Notes: generated by a model from the sequence alone, not told the origin. Shown: positions 15,705 to 24,920, numbered from the stretch's first letter. The stretch: DNA of 61,666 nucleotides from an uncultured bacterium (GCA_905215695.1 CAJMQN010000010.1:1-61666), one strand, 5' to 3'. Program-made: numbers and translations.

Positions 15705-16495
15705 AAAAAATTCTCGCAAAGACCTATGTCTTTCTCATCCTTTTTCTGCTGTATGCGCCCATCCTCTTTGTCGTGCTGTTCTCGTTCACGGACACGGCGA
15801 CGGTCAATCTCGGCAATATCTTCCGCATGACCTTCTCGCTCGAGCCCTACCGAACGCTCTTTGAGGACGCAAAGCTCGTGGATGCCTTTGTCAACACCCT
15901 TGTACTCGCGCTCGCGGCATCCGTCATTTCCTCGGTGCTCGGCACCGCCGCCGCAATCGGAATTTACAACAGCAGAAAGCGAGCCAAAAACGCGCTCACC
16001 ACCGTGAACCAAATCCCGGTTCTGAACGCGGAAATCGTGACGGCGGTGTCTCTGTCCCTGCTCTTCGTGACGCTCGGCATGAAAAAGGGATTTTTCACCC
16101 TGCTCATTGCGCACATCACCTTCTGCACCCCCTACGTGGTGCTCTCGGTGCTCCCCAAACTCAAGCAGATGAACAAGAACACCTACGAAGCCGCATTGGA
16201 TCTCGGCGCGACGCCCGTGCAGGCGCTCTTTCGGGTGGTTCTGCCCGAAATCCTTCCGGGAATCCTGACCGGATTCATGCTTGCGTTTACGCTCTCCATC
16301 GATGATTTTGTCATCACGGTATTCAATACCTCGGGCTTTACCACCCTCTCCAAATACATCTACGAGACCGCCGCGCGCAAAGGTCTGACGCCGCAGCTCC
16401 GCGCACTTTCCACCATCATCTTTGTCGTCGTGCTCACCGTCCTGCTCGCCGTCAACTTCGGCGGAAAAAAGGGGCGGAAAGGAGGGGCAAAATGA
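15698..16495 (+). CDS. potC: Polyamine ABC transporter permease PotC
   Basis: 265 residues, six membrane helices. The EAA motif is EAALDLGATPVQALFRVVLP near 165-185, and PotC-type SIDDFVITVF lies in the next helix. It pairs with PotB. The start overlaps the potB stop, with GGAGG before it; the stop overlaps the potD start as ATGA. The C-terminal tail is Lys/Gly-rich. Confidence 0.92.
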   Translation: MVKKILAKTYVFLILFLLYAPILFVVLFSFTDTATVNLGNIFRMTFSLEPYRTLFEDAKLVDAFVNTLVLALAASVISSVLGTAAAIGIYNSRKRAKNALTTVNQIPVLNAEIVTAVSLSLLFVTLGMKKGFFTLLIAHITFCTPYVVLSVLPKLKQMNKNTYEAALDLGATPVQALFRVVLPEILPGILTGFMLAFTLSIDDFVITVFNTSGFTTLSKYIYETAARKGLTPQLRALSTIIFVVVLTVLLAVNFGGKKGRKGGAK

Positions 16496-18056
16496 AGGGC
16501 ATTAAGAGATTTCGGCGCTCTTTCTGACCGTCGCCCTCACGCTTCCCTTTCTTTCGGGCTGCAGGCTCGGGGAAGGTTACTATCTCACCGTGTATAATTG
16601 GGCGGACTACATGGACGAATCCGTGCTTGACGAGTTTACGGCATATTACAGAGAAATCGACCCCGACTTCCGCGGCGTAACCTATGAGACCTGCGACACC
16701 CCCGAAACCATGTTTACGAAATTTACAAAATCCGGCGAGCCGTGGGACGTGGCGTGCAATTCTGACTATCTCGAGGGCAAACTTTTGCGTCGCGGAGACC
16801 TCCAGCCCTTTCCGGTGGAACAGATGCCGAACTATGCGCAGATTTCGGATTACGTCAAGGAACAGTACCGCGTGATTCAGGAATCCGCCATGGAGGGCTA
16901 CGCTTGGGAAGGGTACGACCCCGATGCGGTTTACGGCATCGGCTACATGTGGGGCACGATGGGGATTGTCTATAACGTGGAGGACGTAAAAGCCGCGGAG
17001 AAAGCGACGGGAAAGGACCTCTTCGCGGATTGGAACCTCATGTGGGAACCCTCCTTCGATCATCGGGTGTACATGAAGAACAGCGTGCGCGAATCCTATA
17101 TTGTGGGTTTGCTCAAGGCATACACCCCCGAACTGAAGGAAGCGCTCGCCCTGCGGGATGCGGCACTCCGACGCGGAGAGAACCGGGAAACCGCAGACGC
17201 CGCCTACCGCGAAACGCTCTCAACCATACTCGGCAGGGTGGACGAGGTCTCCGTCGCCCGGGCGGAGGAAGCCCTCAAAAGTCAACAGAGTGCGGTCAGC
17301 GTCAAATACGATGTGGATTACGACAAGAACGCCATGGCGGCGGGTCAGGCGTCTTTGGACTACTGCTGGGCGGGCGACGGCTACAAAGCCCTGCGCATGG
17401 GGGCGGAATCCGACCCGCGGATTGTGCTGTCCTACGGCGTACCGGACACGGGCACCAACCTCTTCTTTGACGGATGGTTTTTAAACGGCAAGCTCGAGAA
17501 GGATTCCCCCAAATACCGTGCGGCGGTGGCGTTTGTGGACTTCCAGTGCGCACCCGAGCAGGCAAAGCGCAACATGACCGAAATCGGCTACGTCTCCGCG
17601 ACGGCGGGCATGGATATGCTCGAATGGGGTGTGAAGAATTGGGAGCTTGCGGTTGCGGGCGGCAGGAACGAGGAGGGAAAGAAACAGCCCCGCATCGTGT
17701 GGGACGACGGACTCGTCGAAAAGGGAAACTCTTTGGATGTGGCGTATTTCTTCGGCGAGGAGACCGTAAAGGATTATGTTGCGCGCCACGGCGGACGCCC
17801 AAAGCTGAACCCGATTCAGTATCCCGACGCCGCGGAGATGTACAAATTTGCCGTGGTACGCACCTACTCGAACGAAGAAAACGACAGACTTCTCGAAATG
17901 TGGTCGAACGTAAAGACAGGGGACTTTCCGCTCCTGCAAATCGTGCTTTTCGGAGTCTTTGCCGCGGCGATACTCGGTCTTGCGGGGTGGCACTGGGCGC
18001 AGAAACTCTCCCGCCGCAGAAAGGCGAGAAAGTACCGCCCCTGTCCGCGGATATAG
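16492..18056 (+). pseudogene. potD: Polyamine-binding lipoprotein PotD, one-base frameshift in the signal peptide
   Basis: The start ATG at 16492 overlaps the potC stop and has GGAGGGG upstream, but its frame hits TGA at 16525. A signal peptide ending LTLPFLSGC, then the whole mature protein (YNWADYMDESVLDEF onward), runs in the other frame, which has TAA at 16503. A one-base loss around 16504-16510 explains both. The rest is intact: an extracellular solute-binding domain with PotD-like GIGYMWGTMGIVYN and DYCWAGDGYKAL, about 490 residues. The end is unusual: a membrane helix (LFGVFAAAILGLAGWHW) and basic tail. It may be a sequencing error or a real null; restart at GTG 16590 would lack export. 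Confidence 0.85.
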
Positions 18057-18090
18057 CGCTCCGGCGTTCGGATTTCCGATACCCCGCGCT

Positions 18091-18218
18091 GTCGCTTTCG
18101 TCCGGTGTTCCTGCCATACCATTCTCTGTCCGTTCCCTCGCGCCGTCTCCGTCCGTCGCTCTCGCCCGGCGTCCCCCCGCCATACCGTTCTCCGTCCGCT
18201 CCCCTGCGCGTCCCGCCA
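18091..18218. repeat. Degenerate GC-rich tandem repeat, about 64-66 bp period
   Basis: Two adjacent units (from 18091 and from 18155) share GTCGCT, CCATACC, TTCTC and GTCCG blocks. The differences are mostly C/T changes plus a 2-base indel. It lies between potD and the next promoter, and no gene is evident in it. Confidence 0.55.
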
Positions 18219-18242
18219 TTCTGCGCGCGCCGTATATCGGGG

Positions 18243-18271
18243 TTGACTTTTGGAAAGAATTGACATATACT
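18243..18271 (+). promoter_or_regulatory. Promoter of the small membrane protein gene at 18303
   Basis: -35 TTGACT (18243-18248), 17-bp spacer, -10 TATACT (18266-18271). Confidence 0.8.
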
Positions 18272-18302
18272 GTACATGAAAACAAAGGGAGGTATTCTCT
18301 AT

Positions 18303-18725
18303 ATGAATCAAGAAAAGAAACTGCCGGAAAACGTACTGGTAGCGCTCGCGTTCTTTGCGGGGCTGTTCGGGTTTATCGGAATTCTGCTCGTAGGCGGCTA
18401 CTGCTATCTCGCCGACAAACGCGAATATCCCAAGCAATGCGCGCTGATTTCACTCTTCATCGCCATCGGATTTGCCGTACTCGTTCTGCTGTTGAACTTT
18501 ATCGGACTCTTTACGAACATCGGCTATGCGGTGTACAATTGGATTGACGTCATCGAAAAGATTCTGTATGCGGTGCTCGGTTTCGTGATGCTCTTCGGTG
18601 CCTTCCGCAACCGCAGGGACGCCCAGACGTCGCAAGAAGTCAAATCCGAACCCCGCCCCTCGCCTGCCGCGACGGAGAGCGCGCCCGAAACCTCCGCCGA
18701 TAAAGACGGCACGCTCCCTCACTGA
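18303..18725 (+). CDS. Small hypothetical membrane protein
   Basis: 140 residues with three hydrophobic segments (about 10-33, 42-66 with an acidic turn, 75-100) and a polar C-terminal tail rich in Pro, Ala, Glu and Ser. It resembles the short DUF4870-type membrane proteins in layout, but I cannot assign a family. The start MNQEKK was chosen because GGGAGG lies ten bases upstream; an ATG 27 bases earlier precedes the ribosome site. It is a single gene between its own promoter and terminator. Confidence 0.75.
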   Translation: MNQEKKLPENVLVALAFFAGLFGFIGILLVGGYCYLADKREYPKQCALISLFIAIGFAVLVLLLNFIGLFTNIGYAVYNWIDVIEKILYAVLGFVMLFGAFRNRRDAQTSQEVKSEPRPSPAATESAPETSADKDGTLPH

Positions 18726-18726
18726 A

Positions 18727-18765
18727 CAAAAAAAAGCGCTCCGCTCTAAGCGGGGCGCTTTTTTG
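18727..18765. terminator. Bidirectional intrinsic terminator
   Basis: Stem AAAAAGCGCTCCGCT/AGCGGGGCGCTTTTT with A and T runs, between the convergent genes at 18303 and 18768. Confidence 0.87.
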
Positions 18766-18767
18766 TT

Positions 18768-19640
18768 TTATTCAAGCGTAATGCTCCATTCATTTCGGTA
18801 AATCTCCATGGACTCGAGGGTCTCCATGTCCGCCTTGGTCTCGAGGTCGTCCACCTCTCCGTCCACGCTCGGGAGCGAAGTCCACGGCTCGATACAGACG
18901 TAGGGCGCATCGGACTTGGGCTTGTGCCAAATGCCGAGATAGCGCATATCGGGATAGGAAACGGTCACGCTTCTCTTTCCCTTGTCCGAACAGAGCTTGA
19001 CGCTCCTGCACATGTCCTCGAGGACGATCGCGTCGTTGTCGAAGAGGTCGTGCCGCAGGTTCAGAACCTTCCCGTTCTCGAGCGCAAAGGGCTCCCGCTT
19101 TTCCGTCACAAAACACGCGGGACTCATGACCACGGACTTCGCGGGCTTTTCGCACTGAAATTCGAGCCGATAGTCCTCGAATTTTGCGCCCTCTTCGAGG
19201 GGCACGTTGAACCCGGGATGACCGCCCACCGCAAAGATAAGCGGTTTGAACCCCTTGTTGCGCACGCGGTAGCGAATCTTTAACGTATTTCCCTCGAGCA
19301 CATAGAAGACCCGATAGGTAAAGTCAAAGGGATACATTTTCATGGTCTGTTCGTTCGGGCGCAGACGAAACGCAATCGTATCCTCTGTCTGCGCGTAGAG
19401 CTCAAGTTCGCTCTTCCGCACAAAGCCATGCAGATTCATCTCGTACTCGTCGCCGCGATAGGTGTATTTGCCCTCCCACAGCCTTCCGCAGATGGGAAAC
19501 AGGTTGTATGCCCGCCCGGACCAATACTCCGGGTTACCCTGCCAAAGGTACTCCACGCCGTCCTTTTTGACGGACATCAGTTCGCCGCCCAGTGTCGAAA
19601 CCTGTACCTTCAGATGCTCGTTGCCAATCTCATAAATCAT
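18768..19640 (-). CDS. Aldose 1-epimerase family protein (LacX-like)
   Basis: 290 residues, beta-sandwich aldose epimerase fold. Signs: STLGGELMSVKKDGVEYLW at the start, SGRAYNLFPICGRLWEG, MNLHGFVRKSEL (family His), and AVGGHPGFNVPL with the second His region. It is closer to the LacX branch than to GalM; members interconvert anomers of free or phosphorylated sugars, but the substrate cannot be read from sequence. GAGGGTGG precedes the ATG. It is a single gene with a promoter at 19725-19753. Confidence 0.88.
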   Translation of the reverse strand: MIYEIGNEHLKVQVSTLGGELMSVKKDGVEYLWQGNPEYWSGRAYNLFPICGRLWEGKYTYRGDEYEMNLHGFVRKSELELYAQTEDTIAFRLRPNEQTMKMYPFDFTYRVFYVLEGNTLKIRYRVRNKGFKPLIFAVGGHPGFNVPLEEGAKFEDYRLEFQCEKPAKSVVMSPACFVTEKREPFALENGKVLNLRHDLFDNDAIVLEDMCRSVKLCSDKGKRSVTVSYPDMRYLGIWHKPKSDAPYVCIEPWTSLPSVDGEVDDLETKADMETLESMEIYRNEWSITLE

Positions 19641-19724
19641 GTTCCACCCTCTCTTTCGGTTTATCCCCGCGTCGGGACTTCACCGTTCCCGTTCGGACAG
19701 AGAATTCCCCCTGTCCCTGCAACC

Positions 19725-19753
19725 ATTATAGCATACTCTCCCGGGAATCTCAA
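19725..19753 (-). promoter_or_regulatory. Promoter of the aldose epimerase-like gene
   Basis: -35 TTGAGA (19748-19753), 17-bp spacer, -10 TATAAT (19725-19730), minus strand, in the 142-bp gap after the rubredoxin-flavoprotein gene. Confidence 0.8.
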
Positions 19754-19782
19754 CCCTTTGCCGAAAAATTCCCCTTCGGATT

Positions 19783-20415
19783 TTATTCGTTGACCTCGAC
19801 GAATTTGTCCGCGCCCACGCCGCAGATGGGGCACTTGTAGTCCGCGGGAAGCGTGTCCGCCTCCAAAAAATAGCCGCATACGGTGCACCGGAATCCGTGC
19901 TTTTTGGGCTTCTCCTCCTGATAGGACGGCGCATTCTTGGGCGTCGTGCCCTTTTTGACCTGATGGTAGTAGGCGTAGGTCATGGGCTCTGCCGAACCGA
20001 GAATTTCGCAGTCCTCGAGGTCGGCGACAAAGAGCAAATGCGTACCGAGATCCACCGTCCGGTTGACCTTGCAGGAGAATACCGCCGATGCGCCCGCCGT
20101 CGGGTACTTGACCCCCGCTCCGTCCGTGCGGTGCTCCGCCTCGGCAAACTTATCCGCGTCTCTGCCCGACCGGAACCCGAAGTTCGCAATGAGCCCCATA
20201 TCCGTATCCTTGGAGAGGACGACCGCCGCAAAGCGCCCGGACTTCTCGATCAGTTCGGTCGTAAAATTATTCTTATTGAGCGCGACCGAGAGCTGCGCGG
20301 GGCTTGAAGTCACCTGCGCAAGCGTATTCGCCACACAGCCGCTCTCTTTCCCCTCCGCGCTCGCAGAAATCACATAGAGCCCGTAGCTCAACTGAAACAA
20401 TGCCTTTGTATCCAT
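19783..20415 (-). CDS. Flavin reductase-rubredoxin fusion (high molecular weight rubredoxin)
   Basis: 210 residues. An N-terminal FMN-binding split barrel (about 1-150) is followed by a linker and a rubredoxin domain (about 172-205) with two CxxC pairs: CTVCGYFLEA and CPICGVGADKF. The same order is known for the Hrb protein of Moorella and relatives, which passes electrons from NAD(P)H-dependent partners to diiron flavoproteins in oxygen or NO detoxification. This supports an anaerobic lifestyle. GGAGGG precedes the ATG. It lies 16 bp after apgM in a likely two-gene operon. Confidence 0.92.
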   Translation of the reverse strand: MDTKALFQLSYGLYVISASAEGKESGCVANTLAQVTSSPAQLSVALNKNNFTTELIEKSGRFAAVVLSKDTDMGLIANFGFRSGRDADKFAEAEHRTDGAGVKYPTAGASAVFSCKVNRTVDLGTHLLFVADLEDCEILGSAEPMTYAYYHQVKKGTTPKNAPSYQEEKPKKHGFRCTVCGYFLEADTLPADYKCPICGVGADKFVEVNE

Positions 20416-20431
20416 AAACCTTTCCCTCCGA

Positions 20432-21646
20432 TTATTTTCGATTCAAAAAACGGTCCAACAGCTCATATCCCTTCTCCACGAAGAGACCGCTCTCCCGCGC
20501 ACCCGCCTCCGAGTAAGGGAACTTTCCCTCCCGCTCCTCGCTCCTGTAGATAACGAAGGGCACGGGATCCCCCGTGTGCGTCTTTAAACGCACGGGCGTG
20601 GGATGGTCGGGCACGAACATCATCGCGAAGGGCTCTCCGCGGGACTTCAGATAGGAGAATACGGGGGAAGTGATCTTCTCGTCGATGAGCTCGATGGCGC
20701 GCACCTTTTCGCGGAGCTGTCCCTGATGCCCGCACTCGTCCGGCGCCTCGAGGTGGATATAGACGAAATCCCTTCCCCGCTTGAGCGCGTCGATTGCGGC
20801 GGCGGCTTTTCCGTCAAAGTTCGTGTGAATGTTCCCCGTCGCGCCGGGCACGTCGATGACCTCCATGCCCGCGAGCTTGCCGATTCCCTTGACGAGATCG
20901 ACGGCGGAGATGACCGCGCCCGAGAGTCCTGTCTTTTCCTCAAAAGAGGACAATGCGGGTTTTGTTCCCTCGCCCCAGAACCAACAGCTCGTCGCCGGAT
21001 TCTTGCCCGCGCGAATGCGGGCGAGGTTGACGGGATGCGCCAAAAGGAGTTCGGACGAACGCTTCATGAGCCCGAGGAGTAGTTTTCCGAGTCCGCCCTT
21101 GGGCAGAAACTCGGCAATCTTGCGGTCGGAAATATCGTGCGGCGGCGTTGTCTCGGTGACGCCGGGCGTCGCGCCGGACAGGCGCAGGCAGTGCCGATAG
21201 CTCACCCCCGGAAAGAGGGAAAGCTCCGGCGGAAGTTCCAGCTTTTCGGCGAGATAGGAAATCAGTTCCGCCGCCTCGGGCGTGGAGATTTCCCCCGCGC
21301 TGTAATCCTTCATGGTCCGATCCTCGAAAACGGGCTCGTCCGAGAGCGTGACGAGGTTGCACCGATAGGTCACGTCGTCGGCGCGGAGCGCAACGCCCAT
21401 GCTGACCGCCTCGAGGGGAGAACGCCCCGAGTAAAACTTTTTGGGGTCATACCCCATCACCGAGAGATTCGCCACATCGCTCCCGGGCTTCATTCCCCTC
21501 GGAACGGACTGACAAAGTCCGACCTCGCCGTGCGCGGCAAAATACCGCGCAGCGGGAATCTCCGCCGCCTCGATAGGCGACCTTGCTCCGAGTTCATCAT
21601 ACCTTTCGTCGGCCATACCGTCGCCGAGCACCACAACGTATTTCAT
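20432..21646 (-). CDS. apgM: Cofactor-independent phosphoglycerate mutase, archaeal type
   Basis: 404 residues, alkaline-phosphatase superfamily with two metal ions; it interconverts 3- and 2-phosphoglycerate. N-terminal MKYVVVLGDGMADE supplies the metal Asp, SDVANLSVMGYDP the active-site Ser region, and C-terminal DHPTPVRLKTHTGDPVPFVIY two metal ligands. It is the ApgM type common in archaea and clostridia, not GpmI. The start MKYVVV is the canonical N-terminus; upstream codons lie over the rpsT terminator. AAGG lies about ten bases upstream. Followed by the rubredoxin fusion gene. Confidence 0.93.
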   Translation of the reverse strand: MKYVVVLGDGMADERYDELGARSPIEAAEIPAARYFAAHGEVGLCQSVPRGMKPGSDVANLSVMGYDPKKFYSGRSPLEAVSMGVALRADDVTYRCNLVTLSDEPVFEDRTMKDYSAGEISTPEAAELISYLAEKLELPPELSLFPGVSYRHCLRLSGATPGVTETTPPHDISDRKIAEFLPKGGLGKLLLGLMKRSSELLLAHPVNLARIRAGKNPATSCWFWGEGTKPALSSFEEKTGLSGAVISAVDLVKGIGKLAGMEVIDVPGATGNIHTNFDGKAAAAIDALKRGRDFVYIHLEAPDECGHQGQLREKVRAIELIDEKITSPVFSYLKSRGEPFAMMFVPDHPTPVRLKTHTGDPVPFVIYRSEEREGKFPYSEAGARESGLFVEKGYELLDRFLNRK

Positions 21647-21663
21647 AGTATAATACCTTATAA

Positions 21664-21702
21664 ACAAAAAACACCTTTGCAAATCAGCAAAAGTGTTTCA
21701 TT
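21664..21702 (-). terminator. Terminator of rpsT
   Basis: Minus-strand stem AAACACTTTTGC/GCAAAGGTGTTT (one G-U) followed by TTTTTTG, between the rpsT stop and the apgM start. Confidence 0.82.
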
Positions 21703-21719
21703 CGTCAAAATAAAGTCCC

Positions 21720-21986
21720 TTACGCGTTCAGCGCGTTGTACTTCTTGGCCAGCGCGGACTTCTTTCTGTTCGCGTTGTTCTTGTGGATACTGCCCTTGGC
21801 GCAGGTGCTGTCGATGATCGAGATCGCCGCGGGGAAGAGAACCGCAGCGGATTCCTTATCACCCTTTTCGACGGCGGCATTGAACTTCTTGATGGCGGTC
21901 TTCATTTCGGAAATGACCATCTTGTTCTGTAGCTCTTTCTTTTCCGTCACCAGAATGCGCTTTTTCGCGGATTTTATATTAGCCAC
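21720..21986 (-). CDS. rpsT: Small ribosomal subunit protein bS20
   Basis: 88 residues, normal length, highly basic and helical; binds 16S rRNA early in 30S assembly. N-terminal ANIKSAKKRILVTEKKE and C-terminal IHKNNANRKKSALAKKYN are typical. The start codon is GTG (21984-21986) with AAGGAGA before it. It is monocistronic with its own promoter and terminator, as is common for rpsT. Confidence 0.97.
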   Translation of the reverse strand: MANIKSAKKRILVTEKKELQNKMVISEMKTAIKKFNAAVEKGDKESAAVLFPAAISIIDSTCAKGSIHKNNANRKKSALAKKYNALNA

Positions 21987-22048
21987 TTTTTCGCTCTCCT
22001 TGTCAGTTTATTCAACACTTTTCTGTCGTTTTATTCATTCGCCAAAAT

Positions 22049-22077
22049 ATTTTATCATAAGCGCGGACATTTTGCAA
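22049..22077 (-). promoter_or_regulatory. Promoter of rpsT
   Basis: -35 TTGCAA (22072-22077), 17-bp spacer, -10 TAAAAT (22049-22054), minus strand; leader about 55 nt. Confidence 0.75.
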
Positions 22078-22209
22078 GCAGATTCGAGGTGCTTTTTTGG
22101 AAAGCAGGTCCTTTTTTTTGCTTTTTTCATCGCTGAAACGCAAAGACCGCGCATAGAATAGAGGGAAGGGGCAAAAAAATTGCCCGCAAAAAATCCGGGG
22201 GGTGACACA

Positions 22210-23010
22210 GTGAACCGACCCATCGGCGTATTTGACAGCGGAATCGGAGGGCTCTCTCTCCTCGCGAGCCTCATGCGGGCGCTTCCGAACGAAACATATC
22301 TTTACCTCGCGGACAACGCGTCTGTGCCCTACGGCAGCCGCCCGCCCGAGGAAATCGCCGCGCTCGCCGGACGGTGTGCGGACTATCTCCTGTACGGGGG
22401 CGCGAAATGTGTGGTCATCGCATGCAATACCATCACGGGAAACTGCGTGGAAACGCTTCGAAAAATCTGCCCCGTCCCCGTATTCGGGGTAGAGCCCGCC
22501 CTAAAACCCGCCCGAGAGCGCTACGGTTCCCGCATCGGCGTACTCGCGACCCCCGCGACTCTGCACTGCCCGAAATTCAAAAAACTCCTCAACCGTCTCG
22601 GCGAGGAGAATTTCACGCTCTTTCCGAGCCCGGACCTCGCCCGGGCGGTGGAAGAAAATTTTTTGAACAATCTCGCCGAATCGGTCGCGCCCTGCCTCGA
22701 GGGAATCCACCGCGAAGATTTGTCCTGCCTCGTGCTCGGGTGTACGCACTACGTGCTCGCGGAAAAAACCATCGCGCAGCTCTCCGGTCTGCCGACCCTG
22801 CACGGCAACGACGGCACCGTCCAAAACGTGCGCCGAACCGTTCAGGAAGAGGACGCTCTGCACGGCGTGTTTTCCTCCTCCGCGCGGAACGCGCCCTCTC
22901 TGACGCTCGCCGTCACCCGACCGGGAAGCCTTCCCTACTATGTCAACATTCTTCAGCGCATCGGTCTTGCGCCCGCGCTCCGGGAATGCTCCGAAATTAT
23001 TCTCGCATAG
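22210..23010 (+). CDS. murI: Glutamate racemase
   Basis: 266 residues, cytoplasmic enzyme making D-glutamate for peptidoglycan. Both catalytic cysteines are present: Cys72 in IACNTITGN and the second in LVLGCTHY. N-terminal IGVFDSGIGGLSLL carries the catalytic Asp and glycine loop. The GTG start was chosen because GGGGTGA lies five bases upstream and it gives the canonical N-terminus; the longer frame reads through that site. It is convergent with malQ, with no clear terminator in the 30-bp gap. Confidence 0.95.
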   Translation: MNRPIGVFDSGIGGLSLLASLMRALPNETYLYLADNASVPYGSRPPEEIAALAGRCADYLLYGGAKCVVIACNTITGNCVETLRKICPVPVFGVEPALKPARERYGSRIGVLATPATLHCPKFKKLLNRLGEENFTLFPSPDLARAVEENFLNNLAESVAPCLEGIHREDLSCLVLGCTHYVLAEKTIAQLSGLPTLHGNDGTVQNVRRTVQEEDALHGVFSSSARNAPSLTLAVTRPGSLPYYVNILQRIGLAPALRECSEIILA

Positions 23011-23040
23011 GAAACCCAATTTCCCTTCTCGCGCTTTCGC

Positions 23041-24471
23041 TTACCCCCGCGAATAGGTGCGGTTCAAACGCCGTAAAAGTCCGATTTCCCGGCGGTAGGA
23101 ATCGTCAGAGAGCCGGAACGTCCAGTTCCCCGAGGCAATCGCGGGCGTATTGATACGCCCTTTTTTCAACCCCAAAACGTCCTGCATCGTCGCAATGACA
23201 AGCTCGGACGGACTCGAAAACAGGGCACGGAGCGCAGCCTCCCGCCCTGTTCCCCCGCAGTAATCCGAAAAATATCTGCGGTCGGATTCGGACAGCGCGG
23301 AAAGCCAGCCCCGGAAGGTATCGTTGTCGTGCGTTCCGAGGTAGGAAACGCTGTTTTTTTCGTGGTTGTGCGGCAGGTACAGACTGTCCCGCGCGTTTGC
23401 GTCGAAGGCAAACTGCATAATGTTCATGCCCGGCCAGCCCATTTTTTCGCGGAGCGCGCGCACTTCGGGCGTGATGATTCCGAGGTCCTCCGCGATATAG
23501 GAAACCTTGGGGAGCGCACGCAAAAACGCCTCGCCGGGTCCCTTTTCCCAATGCCCTTCCCGTGCGGTCGCCGCACCCGCGGGCACGTTCCAAAAGCTCT
23601 CGAATCCCCGAAAATGGTCCACCCGCAGAACGTCGTACATCTCCGCAAGGTGCGAGACGCGGGAAATCCACCAGTCGTACCCCCGTTTTTTGAGAACGTC
23701 CCAGCGGTACAGCGGATTTCCCCAAAGCTGACCTTCCGGCGAAAAATAGTCGGGCGGCACCCCCGCGACGGCGGTGGGATTCGCGCCCCGAAAACGGAAT
23801 ATCTCCCGATTTGCCCAGGTATCCGCGCTGTCCATGGCGACGTAAATGGGCATATCTCCGATGAGTTTGAGTCCGATTCGGGCAAGGTGGTTTTTGAGCG
23901 CGCCGAACTGCCGGAAGAACAGATACTGCACGAACACCCAAAACCGCTCCTCAAACATGTACCGCTCCGAGACGATAAACATATGCGGGTCCCAGCGCTC
24001 CCGAACGGGGCGCTCCCAGTCCCGCCAGCTCCCGCCTCGGTCCTCTTTCAGGCACATAAAGAGAGCGTAATCCCGAAGCCAGCGCATGTAATGTCGGTCC
24101 GAAAAGGATTGAATTTCCGCATCGAGAAACCCCGAACGTCCGTAGGCAAGGCGGAGAAGCCGGAATTTTTCCCGATACTGTCGTCCGTAGTCCACCCGCC
24201 CCTTTGGAAAATGCGGAATTTCCCCGCGCTCCAAGAGCCCGAGGGAAACGAGGTCGTCAAGATCAATCAAATAGGGATTCCCCGCGAAGGTGGAAAACGC
24301 CTGATAGGGCGAATCGCCGAACCCTGTGGGGTGCAAGGGGAGAACCTGCCAAAAGGTGCAGCCGCACTCCCTCGCATACTCCGCAAAATCGAAGGCGCAC
24401 TTTCCCAACGTACCGATTCCGGCATTTCCGGGCAGCGCGGAAATCGGCATCAGAATGCCGCTTGCTCTCAT
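23041..24471 (-). CDS. malQ: 4-alpha-glucanotransferase (amylomaltase, GH77)
   Basis: 476 residues, transfers alpha-1,4-glucan segments in maltodextrin and glycogen use. N-terminal SGILMPISALPGNAGIGTLG and VLPLHPTGFGDSPYQAFS are GH77 substrate loops. GVPPDYFSPEGQLWGNPLY and VLRVDHFRGFESFW carry the catalytic Asp, and YLGTHDNDTF the stabiliser. The start MRASGIL is the family N-terminus; the ORF extends 75 codons upstream but overlaps luxS. Its ATG lies 11 bp after the luxS stop. It is the last gene of the galE-to-malQ run. Confidence 0.95.
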   Translation of the reverse strand: MRASGILMPISALPGNAGIGTLGKCAFDFAEYARECGCTFWQVLPLHPTGFGDSPYQAFSTFAGNPYLIDLDDLVSLGLLERGEIPHFPKGRVDYGRQYREKFRLLRLAYGRSGFLDAEIQSFSDRHYMRWLRDYALFMCLKEDRGGSWRDWERPVRERWDPHMFIVSERYMFEERFWVFVQYLFFRQFGALKNHLARIGLKLIGDMPIYVAMDSADTWANREIFRFRGANPTAVAGVPPDYFSPEGQLWGNPLYRWDVLKKRGYDWWISRVSHLAEMYDVLRVDHFRGFESFWNVPAGAATAREGHWEKGPGEAFLRALPKVSYIAEDLGIITPEVRALREKMGWPGMNIMQFAFDANARDSLYLPHNHEKNSVSYLGTHDNDTFRGWLSALSESDRRYFSDYCGGTGREAALRALFSSPSELVIATMQDVLGLKKGRINTPAIASGNWTFRLSDDSYRREIGLLRRLNRTYSRG

Positions 24472-24482
24472 TTTCCCGCCCC

Positions 24483-24920
24483 TTACGGAACCTGATCCGC
24501 GCCCAAAAGGGTCAGATATTTGGAGAGTTCCTCTTTCGCTCCCGCGAGGTCGTGCTCGCGGTAGTTGCCGCACTCGGCTTTTTTCGCGCCCGGCACCTCC
24601 TCGAGGGCAAGCGCCGCGCGGAGGGATTCGGAGAGCAGGCTCCGCGCTTCCGCCTCGTTCAGTTCGACGGTCAGAAGGTAAAATCCCGTCCGGCACCCCA
24701 TGGGTCCGAAATAGATGACGTTTTCCTTTTTCGGACTGTTTCGGAGCGCGGTTGCGAGCAGGTGCTCGATGGTGTGCATGGCGGCGTAGGACAGATAGTC
24801 CCCCTCGTTCGGCGTCTTAAAGCGCAGGTCGAAGGTCGAAACGCCCTTTTGAACGCCCGAAAAATAGAACCCGGGCTTTAATACGTTGTGGTCTTTCTGA
24901 AACGACTTGATTTTTTCCAT
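24483..24920 (-). CDS. luxS: S-ribosylhomocysteine lyase
   Basis: 145 residues. It cleaves S-ribosylhomocysteine to homocysteine and DPD, the AI-2 precursor. Metal site: His49 and His53 in HTIEH and the Cys of AECGNYREHDL; the substrate Cys is in YFGPMGCRTGFYLL. The start MEKIKSF matches the family; the ribosome site is weak (GCGGAAAA) and an upstream hairpin ends eight bases before the ATG. It lies between pgi and malQ, an unusual neighbourhood. The homocysteine it releases could feed MetH. No pfs/mtnN gene is in the window. Confidence 0.95.
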   Translation of the reverse strand: MEKIKSFQKDHNVLKPGFYFSGVQKGVSTFDLRFKTPNEGDYLSYAAMHTIEHLLATALRNSPKKENVIYFGPMGCRTGFYLLTVELNEAEARSLLSESLRAALALEEVPGAKKAECGNYREHDLAGAKEELSKYLTLLGADQVP

